Part shown: positions 1-8,421 of the stretch, piece after piece
How the letters are laid out: each line of letters opens with the position of its first letter
Position numbering within the stretch: position 1 is the stretch's first letter
Source of the DNA: Pseudolabrys sp.
GTDB lineage: Bacteria > Pseudomonadota > Alphaproteobacteria > Rhizobiales > Xanthobacteraceae
Assembly (NCBI GenBank): GCA_019246455.1
Contig: JAFAQJ010000218.1
Coordinates: 1-8,599, forward strand
DNA length: 8,599 bases
Direction of reading: 5' to 3'
Notes under the pieces: model-generated
Told to the model about the DNA's origin: nothing
The model's input: the letters and a program-made list of their open reading frames with translations, nothing else
The model's database searches: none
Made by a program: the position numbers and the translations under genes

Positions 1-1
1 T

Positions 2-508
2 CATTTCTATCCCGAGGTGATCGACCCTGACACGGGCGACGTGCTGCGGGACGGCGAGGTCGGCGAGCTAGCCTTCACGTCGCTCACCAAGGAAGCGATG
101 CCGGTCGTGCGCTATCGCACGCGCGACCTGTCGCGATTGCTACCGGGCACAGCGCGCAGCTTCCGCCGCATGGAAAAGGTCATCGGCCGCTCGGACGACA
201 TGATGATCGTGCGTGGCGTCAACGTGTTCCCGAGCCAGATCGAAGAAATCATCCTCTCCGATAATCGCCTATCGCCGCATTTCGTGATCGAACTGACACG
301 GGAGGAGCGGCTCGACGCCATTACCGTCATGGTCGAAGCCCGCACCGAGATCGGCGAACGGCTATGGCGCGATTGCGACCGCGATCTCGCGTATCAGATC
401 AAGTCGCAAATCGGCATTTCCGCGGGCGTGCGCACAATGGCGCCGGGCAGTGTCGAGCGCTCGATGGGCAAGGCCAAGCGCGTGATCGATAAGCGGCCAA
501 AAATCTAA
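2..508 (+). CDS. Phenylacetate-CoA ligase (PaaK-type), C-terminal part, 5' end cut off by the window
   Basis: This is an adenylate-forming acyl-CoA ligase of the PaaK family. Such enzymes activate an aryl or acyl carboxylate with ATP to an acyl-adenylate and transfer it to coenzyme A in the cytoplasm. The frame is open from base 2 (His-Phe-Tyr-Pro-Glu) to a TAA at 506-508, giving about 168 residues against roughly 430 for the whole family. The GTG at 17 is internal, not a start. Visible family features are the hinge-region segment YRTRDLS, the PaaK signature RSDDMMIVRGVNVFPSQIEE that begins the C-terminal domain, and a terminal GKAKRV stretch carrying the usual catalytic lysine region. The N-terminal AMP-binding core lies outside the window, so the substrate (phenylacetate or another aromatic or branched acid) cannot be named. 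The gene ends 18 bp from the stop of the convergent EI24-like gene, with no room for a terminator hairpin. Family assignment is secure; specificity is unknown. Confidence 0.9.
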   Translation, partial: HFYPEVIDPDTGDVLRDGEVGELAFTSLTKEAMPVVRYRTRDLSRLLPGTARSFRRMEKVIGRSDDMMIVRGVNVFPSQIEEIILSDNRLSPHFVIELTREERLDAITVMVEARTEIGERLWRDCDRDLAYQIKSQIGISAGVRTMAPGSVERSMGKAKRVIDKRPKI

Positions 509-526
509 CGCTTATTGCCTTCTTGC

Positions 527-1261
527 TTACGTGCGCCTCGGCTCGATCAATTCGGGGCGCGGGCCGGACAGGCCTTTGTGGATGTGCACCATGAAGGCCA
601 TCGCGAAGATCGGCGTCGCCAGATTGACAACCGGAATCGAGACAAAAGCGGCGATGAAGAACCCGGCGACGAAAAGATAGCTAGCGTTGGCGCGCCGCAT
701 CGCTTTGGCTTCCACAGGCGGGTGAAAGCGCATCGCTGCCAGCTCGAAATATTCACGACTGAGCAGGTACGCATTGGCGAGAAACAGAATGAGGAATCCA
801 ATGCCGGCGAACAGCACGAATGGCAGCGCACACAGATAAACCAAGAGCGCCAGGAACGCGACCTTGATGCCCTCGTAGAGCGCGAGCATGAGCGGCAGCG
901 CCCGGCCAATTGGATCTGCCGGGTAATCGGCGCGCTCGACATGCTCGGCGATCTCGTCGACGAAAAAGCTGCCGACGAAGGCTGTCACCGCCGGCATCAA
1001 GAATAGCGCGCCGGTGATGATGCCGAGCGAGGCCATGATCGACAGCATCCAGACCAGCGCATTCCACGCGCTATGCGTGCCAAGACCCGATGCGGTTTCG
1101 GCCCAGTCGGCGCCGCTGGTGGCGAGCCATGAGAACAGGCGTTGGAGGGCAATGCCGATCAGCACGATAAGAACAAGCGCGAGGCCGATTGCCTTAAGCA
1201 AAACCGCGCGCAGCGGCGGCGACAGCATTTCGGAGAGCGCTTTGGCGGCGGCGGTGAACAT
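527..1261 (-). CDS. EI24 domain / CysZ-like integral membrane protein
   Basis: A 244-residue polytopic inner-membrane protein resembling the EI24/CysZ family (often labelled sulfate transporter family protein). Hydrophobic segments are at about 18-40, 68-98, 133-165 (long enough for two passes or a re-entrant hairpin) and 195-226. The segment NAYLLSREYFELAAMRFHPP (about 163-182), following the third hydrophobic block, resembles the conserved region of this family. In enterobacteria CysZ mediates sulfate uptake. Here there are no cys genes nearby, so a sulfate role is only a family label. The ATG at 1261 follows a weak GGGG ribosome-binding element. The gene lies 42 bp downstream of the YiiX-like hydrolase on the same strand, so co-transcription is likely. 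The membrane nature is clear; the transported substrate, if any, is not known. Confidence 0.7.
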   Translation of the reverse strand: MFTAAAKALSEMLSPPLRAVLLKAIGLALVLIVLIGIALQRLFSWLATSGADWAETASGLGTHSAWNALVWMLSIMASLGIITGALFLMPAVTAFVGSFFVDEIAEHVERADYPADPIGRALPLMLALYEGIKVAFLALLVYLCALPFVLFAGIGFLILFLANAYLLSREYFELAAMRFHPPVEAKAMRRANASYLFVAGFFIAAFVSIPVVNLATPIFAMAFMVHIHKGLSGPRPELIEPRRT

Positions 1262-1303
1262 GAGCCCCAGAGGTAGGCTGCGGCGCGGGGCGCGGCAAGG
1301 TCC

Positions 1304-2104
1304 TCAGGCGGCGGGGGCGAGGTTATCTTCCTCGGCCATCGCCTCGCCAGGCACGAGCCCTGGCGCATCGGCCCAGCTCATCGACTTGTAGTCGAAGCCG
1401 CGCAGGATGGTCGGCTTCACCACCTCGAAGTAAGGCGAGATGTCGAAGTCGCGCGGCGCGAACAACGAGGAGTGGCGAATTTCGAGAATTTCGCGGCGCG
1501 CCTCCTCGCTTTCCAGCGTGGTGACTTTCGGCAGAATCGGATAGCGCACGGTCTCGAAGGCCTGCGCGATCAACGCCGAGCAGATGATACGGGTCGGATG
1601 ACCCGAGCCGAGCGCGATCATACGACGACGCCAACGCGGCGGCACTGGCAGGGGCAACAGGTAGCGCATCAGATCCAGTATGTTCTTGAGGTCGTAGTCG
1701 AAGCCGATGCGCTCGGCGGCATAGGCGCACACGCGTTGCGCGTCTTCGGCGGACAATCCGACCGGGCGGCAGATCCGCGTGTGATAGCGCGCGTATTTTG
1801 ACAGCGGCACCGCCACGACACCCTGGCCGATATTGGCTTCGACCAAAGTGAGCGGCTCGCCGTTCAATGCCTCGCGGTCGCCGATCGGCCCGCAATAAAG
1901 TGCTGCGTGCGACCAGGTCGATTGCGTGAGATACTTGATGACGCCGGAGATGTGATTGTTGCCTTCAACCAGCAGCACGTCGCCGGGCTTGAGCACCGCG
2001 CGCAATGCGTCGGCCTCGCTCGGCGTGAACGGCTCGTAGCCGGCCTCTGGCTTTTCCAGGTAGCGGGCTATGAAGTGCCCGACTCCCTCGACCACCCAAC
2101 CCAT
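1304..2104 (-). CDS. YiiX/YebB-like permuted NlpC/P60 cysteine hydrolase
   Basis: A 266-residue protein of the YiiX-like (peptidase C92) branch of the circularly permuted NlpC/P60 papain fold, in which the catalytic histidine precedes the cysteine. Visible elements are PGDVLLVEG (40-48) at the fold entry, the histidine motif WSHAAL with His66, an acidic VEA at 88-90 (Glu89), and the nucleophile motif ICSALIAQAF with Cys175. These fit an intact active site. Related enzymes act on amide or ester bonds in peptidoglycan, lipids or proteins; the substrate here is unknown. Unlike secreted YiiX proteins, the N terminus (MGWVVEGVGHFIARYLEK) shows no signal peptide, so the protein is probably cytoplasmic or membrane-associated through an amphipathic N terminus. 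The ATG at 2104 has GGGGA six bases upstream, which supports this start. It is probably first in a two-gene unit with the membrane protein downstream, and it diverges from the amine oxidase gene. Confidence 0.75.
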   Translation of the reverse strand: MGWVVEGVGHFIARYLEKPEAGYEPFTPSEADALRAVLKPGDVLLVEGNNHISGVIKYLTQSTWSHAALYCGPIGDREALNGEPLTLVEANIGQGVVAVPLSKYARYHTRICRPVGLSAEDAQRVCAYAAERIGFDYDLKNILDLMRYLLPLPVPPRWRRRMIALGSGHPTRIICSALIAQAFETVRYPILPKVTTLESEEARREILEIRHSSLFAPRDFDISPYFEVVKPTILRGFDYKSMSWADAPGLVPGEAMAEEDNLAPAA

Positions 2105-2282
2105 CTCGCGTCCCCGGCGCGCACGTTCCCAGCGCGGATCTTGTTGATGACGAATTTAATGGGGAGTCATTGCAATTTGGTTCATCCCGCTTCGAGGTGC
2201 GTTACCAAACATTAGCCATCAAAATTGCGATGCTGCGCGACTTCAGGCACTCTGCCGTCGCGATCTCAATCTTTCGGACACC
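2105..2282. promoter_or_regulatory. Divergent intergenic region between the YiiX-like and amine oxidase genes
   Basis: This 178-bp gap separates two divergently transcribed genes and must hold both promoters unless one lies further off. Its middle (about 2150-2230) is clearly more AT-rich than the surroundings. It contains an 8-bp palindrome ATTGCAAT (2169-2176) and an inverted repeat TTTGGT (2176-2181) / ACCAAA (2204-2209) with 22 bases between the arms, which could be an operator. I could not identify a convincing -35/-10 pair in either direction. No RNA gene or small ORF with a credible start was seen. Confidence 0.5.
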
Positions 2283-3650
2283 ATGTCGGGCTTCAGCCGC
2301 CGCACCTTTCTCGCCGTTTCGGCGGCGCTGACCGCTGCACCTGTGCTCGGCGCCGTGCCGGCCGCCGGCGACGTCGATATCGTGATTGTTGGCGCGGGCG
2401 CAGCCGGTATCGCCGCTGCGCGCCGGATTGCTGAAGCGAAACGCAGCTTCGCGCTGCTGGAAGCAGCCGACCGCGTCGGAGGCCGTTGTGTCACGGACAC
2501 GAAGTCCTTTGCCGTTCCCTTCGACCGCGGCGCGCATTGGATCCACCGGCCCGAGACCAATCCGCTGACGAAATCGCCGCCCACTGGCTTTGAAATCTAC
2601 GCCGCGCCGCGGTCGCAGAGCCTGCGCGTGCCGCCACGCGCCGCACGTGAGGGCGAGCTTGAGCAGTATTTCTCAGCGCTGGTGCGTTCGAACCGGGCCG
2701 TGATCGATGTGAGCCGCGGCAAAGCGGGCGACACATCGGTACGCGCCGCTCTGCCGCGCGATCTCGGCGAATGGCAGGCCAGCGTCGAATTCGCGTTGGG
2801 GCCGTACAGCACCGGCAAGGATCTCGACCGCGTCTCGGCGCTCGATTTCGCGCGGGCCGGCGAGCGCGAGGCTGACGCACTATGCCGGCAGGGTTTCGGC
2901 GCGCTGCTGGCGAAGCTCGCTGCCGGCATTCTGGTGCAGCTGTCGACGCCGGTCAATGAACTCGAATGGGGCAATGGACTCGAGGCGCGCACACCCAAAG
3001 GCCGCATCCGCGCCCGCGCCGCGATCGTCACGGTCTCGACCGGCGTATTGGCCTCGGGCGATATTGCTTTCAGTCCGGCCCTGCCGAAGCGGCAGCTCGA
3101 CGCGGTCAATGCGCTGTCGCTCGGCAGTTTCGATCACATCGCCTTCGAACTGCCGGGCAATCCGCTCGGTCTGGCGTCGGATGACGTGGTGTTCGAAAAG
3201 ACCACGAGCTCGAAGACCGCCGCATTCGTCGCCAATATCGGCGGCTCGCGCCTATGCACCATCGAGGTCGCGGGCAGCTTCGGCCGCGATCTGACGAAAC
3301 AAGGCGAAGCCGCGATGATCGCATTTGCCAATGACTGGCTGGGCTCGGTATTCGGGGGCAGCGCGCGCAAGATCACGCGGGCGGTGGTCACGCGCTGGAA
3401 CGACGATCCGCTGGCGCGCGGCGCCTTCTCGGCCGCATCGCCGGGCAACGCCGATGCGCGCAGGATCCTGTTCGAACCGCTGCGGGATCGCGTATTCTTC
3501 GCCGGGGAGGCGGTGCACGACACGCTGTGGGGCACGGTCGGCGGGGCGTGGGAGAGCGGCACTCGAGCGGCGGAAGCGGCGTTGAAGAAGATGGGTGTGT
3601 TACGCGACGAACAACCAGCGTTGCCCCAACGCAAACGTCGCCGCTTATGA
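2283..3650 (+). CDS. Tat-exported flavin amine oxidase family protein
   Basis: A 455-residue FAD-dependent oxidoreductase of the flavin monoamine/polyamine oxidase superfamily. Such enzymes oxidise amines to aldehydes (or imines) with release of hydrogen peroxide. A twin-arginine signal is evident: SRRTFL at 5-10, a hydrophobic stretch to about residue 24, and probable cleavage near 24-29. The FAD-binding Rossmann motif GAGAAG is at 37-42, with the ribose-binding acid Glu60 and the GGR motif at 66-68. The following DRGAHWIH resembles polyamine oxidases. The C-terminal flavin motif FAGE is at 406-409, followed by GTVGGAWESG (417-426). There is no Cys where mitochondrial MAO binds FAD covalently, so FAD is probably non-covalent. 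The protein ends in a short basic tail. The ATG at 2283 has only a weak ribosome-binding site, but it places the Tat motif correctly and no ATG, GTG or TTG start was seen in frame in the 70 bases upstream. Its stop overlaps the next gene. The substrate is unknown; folding before Tat export suits a cofactor enzyme. Confidence 0.9.
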   Translation: MSGFSRRTFLAVSAALTAAPVLGAVPAAGDVDIVIVGAGAAGIAAARRIAEAKRSFALLEAADRVGGRCVTDTKSFAVPFDRGAHWIHRPETNPLTKSPPTGFEIYAAPRSQSLRVPPRAAREGELEQYFSALVRSNRAVIDVSRGKAGDTSVRAALPRDLGEWQASVEFALGPYSTGKDLDRVSALDFARAGEREADALCRQGFGALLAKLAAGILVQLSTPVNELEWGNGLEARTPKGRIRARAAIVTVSTGVLASGDIAFSPALPKRQLDAVNALSLGSFDHIAFELPGNPLGLASDDVVFEKTTSSKTAAFVANIGGSRLCTIEVAGSFGRDLTKQGEAAMIAFANDWLGSVFGGSARKITRAVVTRWNDDPLARGAFSAASPGNADARRILFEPLRDRVFFAGEAVHDTLWGTVGGAWESGTRAAEAALKKMGVLRDEQPALPQRKRRRL

Positions 3651-4306
3651 AACCCAAAGCGCTGATCGCTTGGTCGAGCGGCAAGGATTCGGCGTGGGCC
3701 TATCATCTCGCGAAGCACGACTACGATATTGTCGGTGCGCTCACGACCGTCACCGGCACCTTTACGCGCGTCAGCATTCACGGCGCACGCGAGGAATTGC
3801 TCGATGCGCAGCTCAAGGCTGCGGGTCTGTCGCGGATCATCGTGCGCATTCCTTATCCGTGCCCGAACGACGCTTACGAAAAGGCAATGGCGGCGGCGAT
3901 GGCACAAGCCAAGGCGGACGGCATCACCCACGTCATCTTCGGTGACCTGTTTCTCGAAGACGTGCGGGCTTATCGCGAAGACAAAATGAAGAATACGGGA
4001 CTGACGCCGGTGTTTCCAATCTGGGGCCTTCCGACCGGCGCGCTGGCGGGCGACATGATCGCTGCTGGCGTTGAGGCGCACCTCGTCTGCGTCGATCTCA
4101 AAAAACTGCCGCGCGATTTCGCCGGACGGCGATTCGATGCTGCGTTGCTCGCTGATCTGCCGGATAGCATCGATCCATGCGGTGAAAATGGCGAGTTCCA
4201 CACCTTCGTGTCGGCAGGCCCGATGCTAAGCGGAACGGTGAAGGTGAAAGCCGGCGAAACGGTCGAGCGCGACGGCTTTGCCTACGCGGACCTGTTGCCC
4301 GGTTAA
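3647..4306 (+). CDS. DUF71/COG2102 PP-loop ATP pyrophosphatase (Dph6-like)
   Basis: A 219-residue protein of the adenine nucleotide alpha-hydrolase (N-type ATP pyrophosphatase) superfamily. The PP-loop SSGKDSA is at 10-16. Other family elements are [17 protein letters not shown] (96-112), PIWG (124-127) and the C-terminal signature GEFHT (182-186), corresponding to the GEY/FxT motif of diphthine-ammonia ligases. In archaea and eukaryotes the relative Dph6 amidates diphthine on elongation factor 2. Bacteria lack diphthamide, so that reaction cannot be the role here; comparative genomics has suggested B12 salvage for some bacterial members, but no B12 gene is present in this window. The ATG at 3647 forms an ATGA overlap with the amine oxidase stop and has no ribosome-binding site of its own, implying translational coupling. 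The reading frame extends upstream to 3527, but the PP-loop position and the overlap support 3647. It ends in a TTAA shared with pheT. Family is confident; substrate is unknown. Confidence 0.9.
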   Translation: MKPKALIAWSSGKDSAWAYHLAKHDYDIVGALTTVTGTFTRVSIHGAREELLDAQLKAAGLSRIIVRIPYPCPNDAYEKAMAAAMAQAKADGITHVIFGDLFLEDVRAYREDKMKNTGLTPVFPIWGLPTGALAGDMIAAGVEAHLVCVDLKKLPRDFAGRRFDAALLADLPDSIDPCGENGEFHTFVSAGPMLSGTVKVKAGETVERDGFAYADLLPG

Positions 4307-6720
4307 GCCCGCAGCGTGCCGCCGGTGCGCTTGGTGACTTCGGCAACGATCTTGCCGGCCAGCGCTTCGATTTCCTCGTCGGTCATCGTTTTGTCGCGCG
4401 GCTGGATCTTCACGGCAATGGCGATCGACTTCTTGCCGGGCTCGATCCCCTTGCCTTCGTAAACGTCAAACACCGCGACGCCCACGATCAACTTCTTGTC
4501 GACGTTTTGCGCGGCGCGCACCAGATCAGCGGCCTTGACGGCGCGGTCGACCACAAAAGCAAAATCGCGTTCGACCGGCTGGAACGCCGACAGTTCGAGC
4601 ATCGGCTTGGCGCGTGTCGCTTTGGCTTTCGGCTCTGGAATCTTTTCCAGCAGCACTTCGAAGGCGATCAGCGGGCCTTCGGCGTCGAGTGCCTCGATCA
4701 TGCGTGGATGCAATTCGCCGAAGTGGCCAAGGGTGTTCTGCGGCCCGATTTGAATGGTGCCGCTACGGCCGGGATGAAACCACGCCGGTCCGCCGGGCAC
4801 GACTTGAAGCGCCTGCATCGGCGCGCCGGTGGCGGCCAATGCCGCGAGCGCATCGGCTTTGGCATCGAACGCGTCGACAGGCGTCGCGGTACTCGACCAA
4901 TGCCGGGCGCTGCCGCTCGGCTTTGCCAGCGCACGGCGAACGCCCGACGCGGCCGTGAATTGGCCGTCGGGCTGATCGCCGGTGAAAATTTGGCCGACTT
5001 CGAATAGCGCGGTATCGCCAAAGCCACGGTCGGCGTTGCGTTGCGCGGCGGCGAGCAGACCCGGAATGAGGCTCGGCCGCATGTCGGACAATTCCGCCGC
5101 GATCGGATTGGTGAGCGCTAGTTCCGCTTTGCCGCCGCCGAACAGCTCAGCTTCTTTCTTCGAGACGAACGACCAGGTCACAGCTTCGATCAGGCCGCGT
5201 GTTGCGAGCGCGCGCTTGGCCTTGCGGGTGCGGTTTTGGATCGGCGTGAGCACCGCTTTGCGCGCGTGGTCACCACGCGGGAACGGTTCGACCGGCACCG
5301 AATCGACGCCGATGATGCGTACAACTTCCTCGACGATATCAGCCTTGCCTTCGACGTCCGGCCGCCAGGATGGCACCGCGATTTTCATCTTTTCTGGGTT
5401 ACCGGCGGCGAAGAAGCCGAGATGTTCCAGGATGCCGCGCGCCTGTGGCTGCGCGATCTTCAGTCCAGTCAACCGGGTGATTTCGCCGAGCGGGAAGTCG
5501 ATGACCTTTTCCGGCACGTTGACCTCGCCGGCGACGACGATCTCCGATGGTGTGCCGCCGCACAGGTCGAGCACCATCTGCGTCGCGAGTTCAAGACCCG
5601 GCACCATGAAGGCGGGATCGACGCCGCGTTCGAAGCGGTAGCGCGCGTCGGAATTGATGCCAAGCTTGCGTCCGGTCTGCGCGATATTGAGCGGGTCCCA
5701 CAGCGCCGACTCGATCAGCACATCGGTGGTGTTCTCGTCGCAGCCCGAGGCCTCGCCGCCCATGATGCCGGCCAGCGACTCGACGCCTTTATCGTCGGCG
5801 ATCACGCACATCGCATTGTCGAGTGTGTAGGTCTTGCCGTCGAGCGCGAGCAGAGTCTCGCCGTTACTGGCGCGGCGCACGACCAGATTGCCGTGAACCT
5901 TCTTGGCGTCGAATACATGCAGCGGGCGGCCGCGATCAAACGTGATGAAGTTCGTAATGTCGACTAGCGTATTGATCGGGCGAAGCCCGATGGCGCGCAG
6001 CCGTTTCTGCAACCATTCCGGCGACGGACCGTTCTTGGCTCCTTTGACCAGCCGCAACCCGAACGCCGGACACAGCGGATGGGTCGCGCCGAAATCGAGT
6101 TTCACTGATACCGGGCAGGGGAACTGGCCCTTCACCGCCTTCGGCGGCCGGTCCTTGAACGTGCCGATGGTTGCGGCGCCGAGATCGCGGGCGATGCCGC
6201 TGATGCCCGTGCAATCCGGACGGTTCGGGGTGAGATTGATGTCGATCACCGGATCGCCGAGGCCGGCATATTCTGCGTAGCTATTGCCGACCGGCGCATC
6301 GGACGGAAGATCGATGATGCCGTCATGGTCGTCGGACAGTTTCAGTTCGGCCTCCGACACCAGCATGCCGTGGCTTTCGACGCCGCGGATCTTGCCGACC
6401 CCGAGGGTGATGTCCTTGCCGGGAATATATGTGCCGGGCGGCGAGAATACGCCCTTCATGCCGGTGCGTGCGTTTGGCGCGCCGCACACCACCTGGACCG
6501 GCTTGCCATTCCCGGGGTCGACCATGCACACGCGCAAGCGGTCGGCGTTCGGATGCTGCTCGGCGGAAATCACCGAAGCGATCACGAACGGCGCAAGCTG
6601 CTTGGCGCGGTCTTCGACGCTCTCGACCTCGAGCCCGATCATCGTCAGCTTGTCGGTGATCTCGTCGAGCGACGCGTCGGTGTCGAGATGCTCCTTGAGC
6701 CAGGCGAGCGTGAACTTCAT
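4303..6720 (-). CDS. pheT: Phenylalanyl-tRNA synthetase beta subunit
   Basis: This 805-residue protein is the beta chain of the heterotetrameric PheRS, which charges tRNA-Phe in the cytoplasm; the beta chain binds tRNA and edits mischarged tyrosine. The domain order is complete: N-terminal [12 protein letters not shown], the EMAP-like tRNA-binding OB fold at about 40-150 ([11 protein letters not shown] at 58-68; [15 protein letters not shown] at 112-126), NLTPNRPDC (162-170), the B3/B4 editing region at about 215-390 with IMGG (319-322), B5 at about 400-475 with [20 protein letters not shown] (452-471), a catalytic-like core, and the FDX-ACB anticodon-binding domain at about 711-804. The frame stays open upstream to 6900 inside pheS, but the family N terminus fixes the start at 6720, where ATGA overlaps the pheS stop. 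No strong ribosome-binding site is visible there, so coupling to pheS is likely. It is last in the operon, and its stop palindrome is shared with the convergent DUF71 gene. Confidence 0.97.
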   Translation of the reverse strand: MKFTLAWLKEHLDTDASLDEITDKLTMIGLEVESVEDRAKQLAPFVIASVISAEQHPNADRLRVCMVDPGNGKPVQVVCGAPNARTGMKGVFSPPGTYIPGKDITLGVGKIRGVESHGMLVSEAELKLSDDHDGIIDLPSDAPVGNSYAEYAGLGDPVIDINLTPNRPDCTGISGIARDLGAATIGTFKDRPPKAVKGQFPCPVSVKLDFGATHPLCPAFGLRLVKGAKNGPSPEWLQKRLRAIGLRPINTLVDITNFITFDRGRPLHVFDAKKVHGNLVVRRASNGETLLALDGKTYTLDNAMCVIADDKGVESLAGIMGGEASGCDENTTDVLIESALWDPLNIAQTGRKLGINSDARYRFERGVDPAFMVPGLELATQMVLDLCGGTPSEIVVAGEVNVPEKVIDFPLGEITRLTGLKIAQPQARGILEHLGFFAAGNPEKMKIAVPSWRPDVEGKADIVEEVVRIIGVDSVPVEPFPRGDHARKAVLTPIQNRTRKAKRALATRGLIEAVTWSFVSKKEAELFGGGKAELALTNPIAAELSDMRPSLIPGLLAAAQRNADRGFGDTALFEVGQIFTGDQPDGQFTAASGVRRALAKPSGSARHWSSTATPVDAFDAKADALAALAATGAPMQALQVVPGGPAWFHPGRSGTIQIGPQNTLGHFGELHPRMIEALDAEGPLIAFEVLLEKIPEPKAKATRAKPMLELSAFQPVERDFAFVVDRAVKAADLVRAAQNVDKKLIVGVAVFDVYEGKGIEPGKKSIAIAVKIQPRDKTMTDEEIEALAGKIVAEVTKRTGGTLRA

Positions 6721-7799
6721 GGGCTCAAGCCCCCGGCGAGCGTCGGGAAATCGAGCGGACGGAAACCGTAATGGTTGAGCCAGCGCACGTCCGCTTCGAA
6801 GAACGGCCGCAGGTCCGGCATGCCGTATTTCAGCATCGCGATGCGGTCGATCCCGAGGCCCCAGGCGAAGCCCTGCACGCTGTCGGGATCGAGTCCGCAA
6901 TTGCGCAGCACGTTCGGATGCACCATCCCGCAGCCGAGGATTTCCATCCAGTCATTGCCTTCGCCGAAGCGCACTTCGTTCTTGTCGCGCTTGCACTGAA
7001 TGTCGACTTCCATCGACGGCTCGGTGAACGGGAAGAATGACGGGCGGAATCGCATCTTCACGGCATTGACTTCGAAGAACGCCTTGCAGAATTCTTCGAG
7101 AATCCATTTCAGGTGGCCGAGGTGCGAGCCCTTGTCGATCACCAGGCCCTCGACCTGATGGAACATCGGCGTGTGGGTCTGATCGCTATCGCTGCGATAA
7201 GTCCGTCCCGGAATGATGACGCGGATCGGCGGTTTTTGCGTCAGCATGGTGCGAACTTGCACCGGCGAGGTGTGGGTGCGCAGCAGCTTGCGTTTCCCGT
7301 CGGCATCTGGCGGGAAGTAGAACGTGTCGTGCATGTCGCGGGCCGGGTGGCCCTCGGGGAAGTTCAATTTCGTGAAGTTATAGTCGTCGGTCTCGATGTC
7401 CGGCCCTTCGGCAACTGCAAAGCCCATGTCGGCGAAGATCGCCGTCAACTCATCAATGACCTGCGAGATCGGATGAACCCGGCCGGCTTCGGCCGGCGTC
7501 TCGCGCACCGGCAGCGTGACGTCGACGCTTTCGCTGTTCAGTCGTGCATCGAGCGCGGCGCTGCCGAGAGCATCCTTGCGCGCGGCGATTGCCGCCGTCA
7601 CTTTATCCTTGAGTCCGTTGATCTTTGGCCCGTTGGCCTTGCGCTCGTCCGGCGTCATTGCGCCGAGCGTCTTCAGGAGCGCCGAGACAGAGCCGTTCTT
7701 GCCGAGCGCGGCAACGCGTACAGCCTCCAGCGCCGCCTCATCTTTCGCTTGGGAGACGGCGCCGAGCAGTTCGGTTTCGAGTTGCGCGATGTCGGTCAT
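6717..7799 (-). CDS. pheS: Phenylalanyl-tRNA synthetase alpha subunit
   Basis: A 360-residue class II synthetase subunit that carries the catalytic site for phenylalanine activation and transfer to tRNA-Phe. Residues 1-85 form the helical, charged N-terminal arm that contacts tRNA. Catalytic features are motif 1 near 109-127 ([19 protein letters not shown]), the THTSPVQVR segment (175-183), motif 2 [21 protein letters not shown] (198-218) with its class II arginine, and motif 3 [17 protein letters not shown] (310-326). Length is typical of the short bacterial alpha subunit. The start at 7799 is supported by GAGGT six bases upstream. The stop codon overlaps the pheT start by four bases, which favours the equal subunit synthesis needed for an alpha2-beta2 enzyme. 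Nothing is missing or truncated. Identification is very confident. Confidence 0.98.
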   Translation of the reverse strand: MTDIAQLETELLGAVSQAKDEAALEAVRVAALGKNGSVSALLKTLGAMTPDERKANGPKINGLKDKVTAAIAARKDALGSAALDARLNSESVDVTLPVRETPAEAGRVHPISQVIDELTAIFADMGFAVAEGPDIETDDYNFTKLNFPEGHPARDMHDTFYFPPDADGKRKLLRTHTSPVQVRTMLTQKPPIRVIIPGRTYRSDSDQTHTPMFHQVEGLVIDKGSHLGHLKWILEEFCKAFFEVNAVKMRFRPSFFPFTEPSMEVDIQCKRDKNEVRFGEGNDWMEILGCGMVHPNVLRNCGLDPDSVQGFAWGLGIDRIAMLKYGMPDLRPFFEADVRWLNHYGFRPLDFPTLAGGLSP

Positions 7800-7805
7800 G
7801 TACCG

Positions 7806-7811
7806 ACCTCA
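7806..7811 (-). promoter_or_regulatory. pheS ribosome-binding site overlapping the rplT stop codon
   Basis: On the minus strand the rplT stop TGA (7811-7809) runs directly into GAGGT (7810-7806), followed by six bases and the pheS ATG at 7799. The Shine-Dalgarno element therefore shares two bases with the upstream stop codon. Terminating ribosomes would sit on the pheS initiation site, which suggests coupled expression of the synthetase with L20. Confidence 0.8.
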
Positions 7812-8168
7812 GGCCGGCAACGCGGCCTTGGCTTTTTCAACGAACGCGCCGAACGCCGCCGGCTCACGGATCGCGAGATCCGAGAGAACCTTGCGGTCGA
7901 CAACAATGCCGGCCTTGGCGAGGCCGTCGATGAACTTCGAATAATTAAGGCCGAAGGGACGCACCGCGGCGTTGATGCGCTGGATCCACAGCGCGCGGAA
8001 CGAACGCTTGCGGCGCTTCCTGTCGCGGAAGGCGTACTGGTTCGCCTTTTCGACCGCCTGCTTGGCGATGCGGATCGTGTTCTTGCGGCGGCCGTAATAA
8101 CCCTTGGCGGCCTTGTAGACCTTCTTGTGCTTGGCGTGAGCGGTGACACCGCGTTTGACGCGAGCCAT
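7809..8168 (-). CDS. rplT: 50S ribosomal protein L20
   Basis: A 119-residue, strongly basic protein matching bacterial L20 end to end, starting [19 protein letters not shown] and including [20 protein letters not shown] (23-42), [20 protein letters not shown] (48-67) and the C-terminal [10 protein letters not shown] region. L20 binds 23S rRNA early in assembly of the large subunit. In several bacteria it also represses its own operon by binding the leader mRNA. The ATG at 8168 has an excellent ribosome-binding site, AAAGGAGA (8182-8175), six bases upstream. It lies 52 bp after rpmI and 9 bp before pheS, all on one strand, so the four genes very probably form one operon. A long plus-strand open frame across it is a codon-bias shadow. 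Confidence 0.98.
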   Translation of the reverse strand: MARVKRGVTAHAKHKKVYKAAKGYYGRRKNTIRIAKQAVEKANQYAFRDRKRRKRSFRALWIQRINAAVRPFGLNYSKFIDGLAKAGIVVDRKVLSDLAIREPAAFGAFVEKAKAALPA

Positions 8169-8220
8169 GGCCGATCTCCTTTAACTCTGAAATTCGGTGA
8201 TGAACGAAAGCGGTTGCCGG

Positions 8221-8421
8221 TCAGCCGTTCGGCAGCCAGTATTTCTTGATGTTGTCGCCGTCGGTCTTGAACAGGACGGACGTGCCGCGGTGTTCGCGGA
8301 TCGTCTTGGTGGTCCGTTTGATCATGCCATGGCGCTTGCCGGACTGCTGGTACTTCACCTTCCCAGTGCCGGTAATCTTGAAGCGCTTTTTGGCGCCCGA
8401 TTTGGTCTTCAGCTTGGGCAT
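8221..8421 (-). CDS. rpmI: 50S ribosomal protein L35
   Basis: A 66-residue, very basic protein with the full L35 pattern: [20 protein letters not shown] at the N terminus, then [19 protein letters not shown], and a terminal [10 protein letters not shown]35 is a small protein of the 50S subunit. Length matches the family. The ATG at 8421 is preceded by GGAGA (8430-8426) with a short spacing of four bases, supporting the start. It is first of the visible operon rpmI-rplT-pheS-pheT. The infC gene, often just upstream in other bacteria, is not seen in the 178 bases before it; a terminator there suggests that rpmI starts its own transcript. Confidence 0.97.
   Translation of the reverse strand: MPKLKTKSGAKKRFKITGTGKVKYQQSGKRHGMIKRTTKTIREHRGTSVLFKTDGDNIKKYWLPNG

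Noticed and set aside
515..1006. Plus-strand open frame antisense to the EI24-like gene
   Set aside because: The translation is highly charged low-complexity sequence, while the minus strand gives a clean membrane protein with plausible transmembrane segments.
3527..3646. Upstream start for the DUF71 gene
   Set aside because: It would add about 40 residues ahead of the PP-loop, which in this family lies near the N terminus, and would overlap the amine oxidase C terminus. The ATGA junction at 3647 is better.
3134..4201. Long minus-strand open frame (355 codons) across the amine oxidase and DUF71 genes
   Set aside because: It is antisense to two genes with clear conserved motifs, has no recognisable domain and spans their junction; a codon-bias shadow.
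4303..4345. Terminator for pheT or the DUF71 gene at their junction
   Set aside because: No stem followed by a U-tract was found in either direction; the GC-rich bases here are pheT codons.
6721..6900. N-terminal extension of the pheT frame into pheS
   Set aside because: The frame is open, but the family N terminus ([12 protein letters not shown]) starts at 6720, and the extension would lie wholly inside the coding sequence for pheS motif 3 and C terminus.
7113..8249. Long plus-strand open frame (378 codons) across pheS, rplT and rpmI
   Set aside because: It lies antisense to three genes with unmistakable protein families; long antisense frames are expected in high-GC coding DNA. Its translation looks like no known family.
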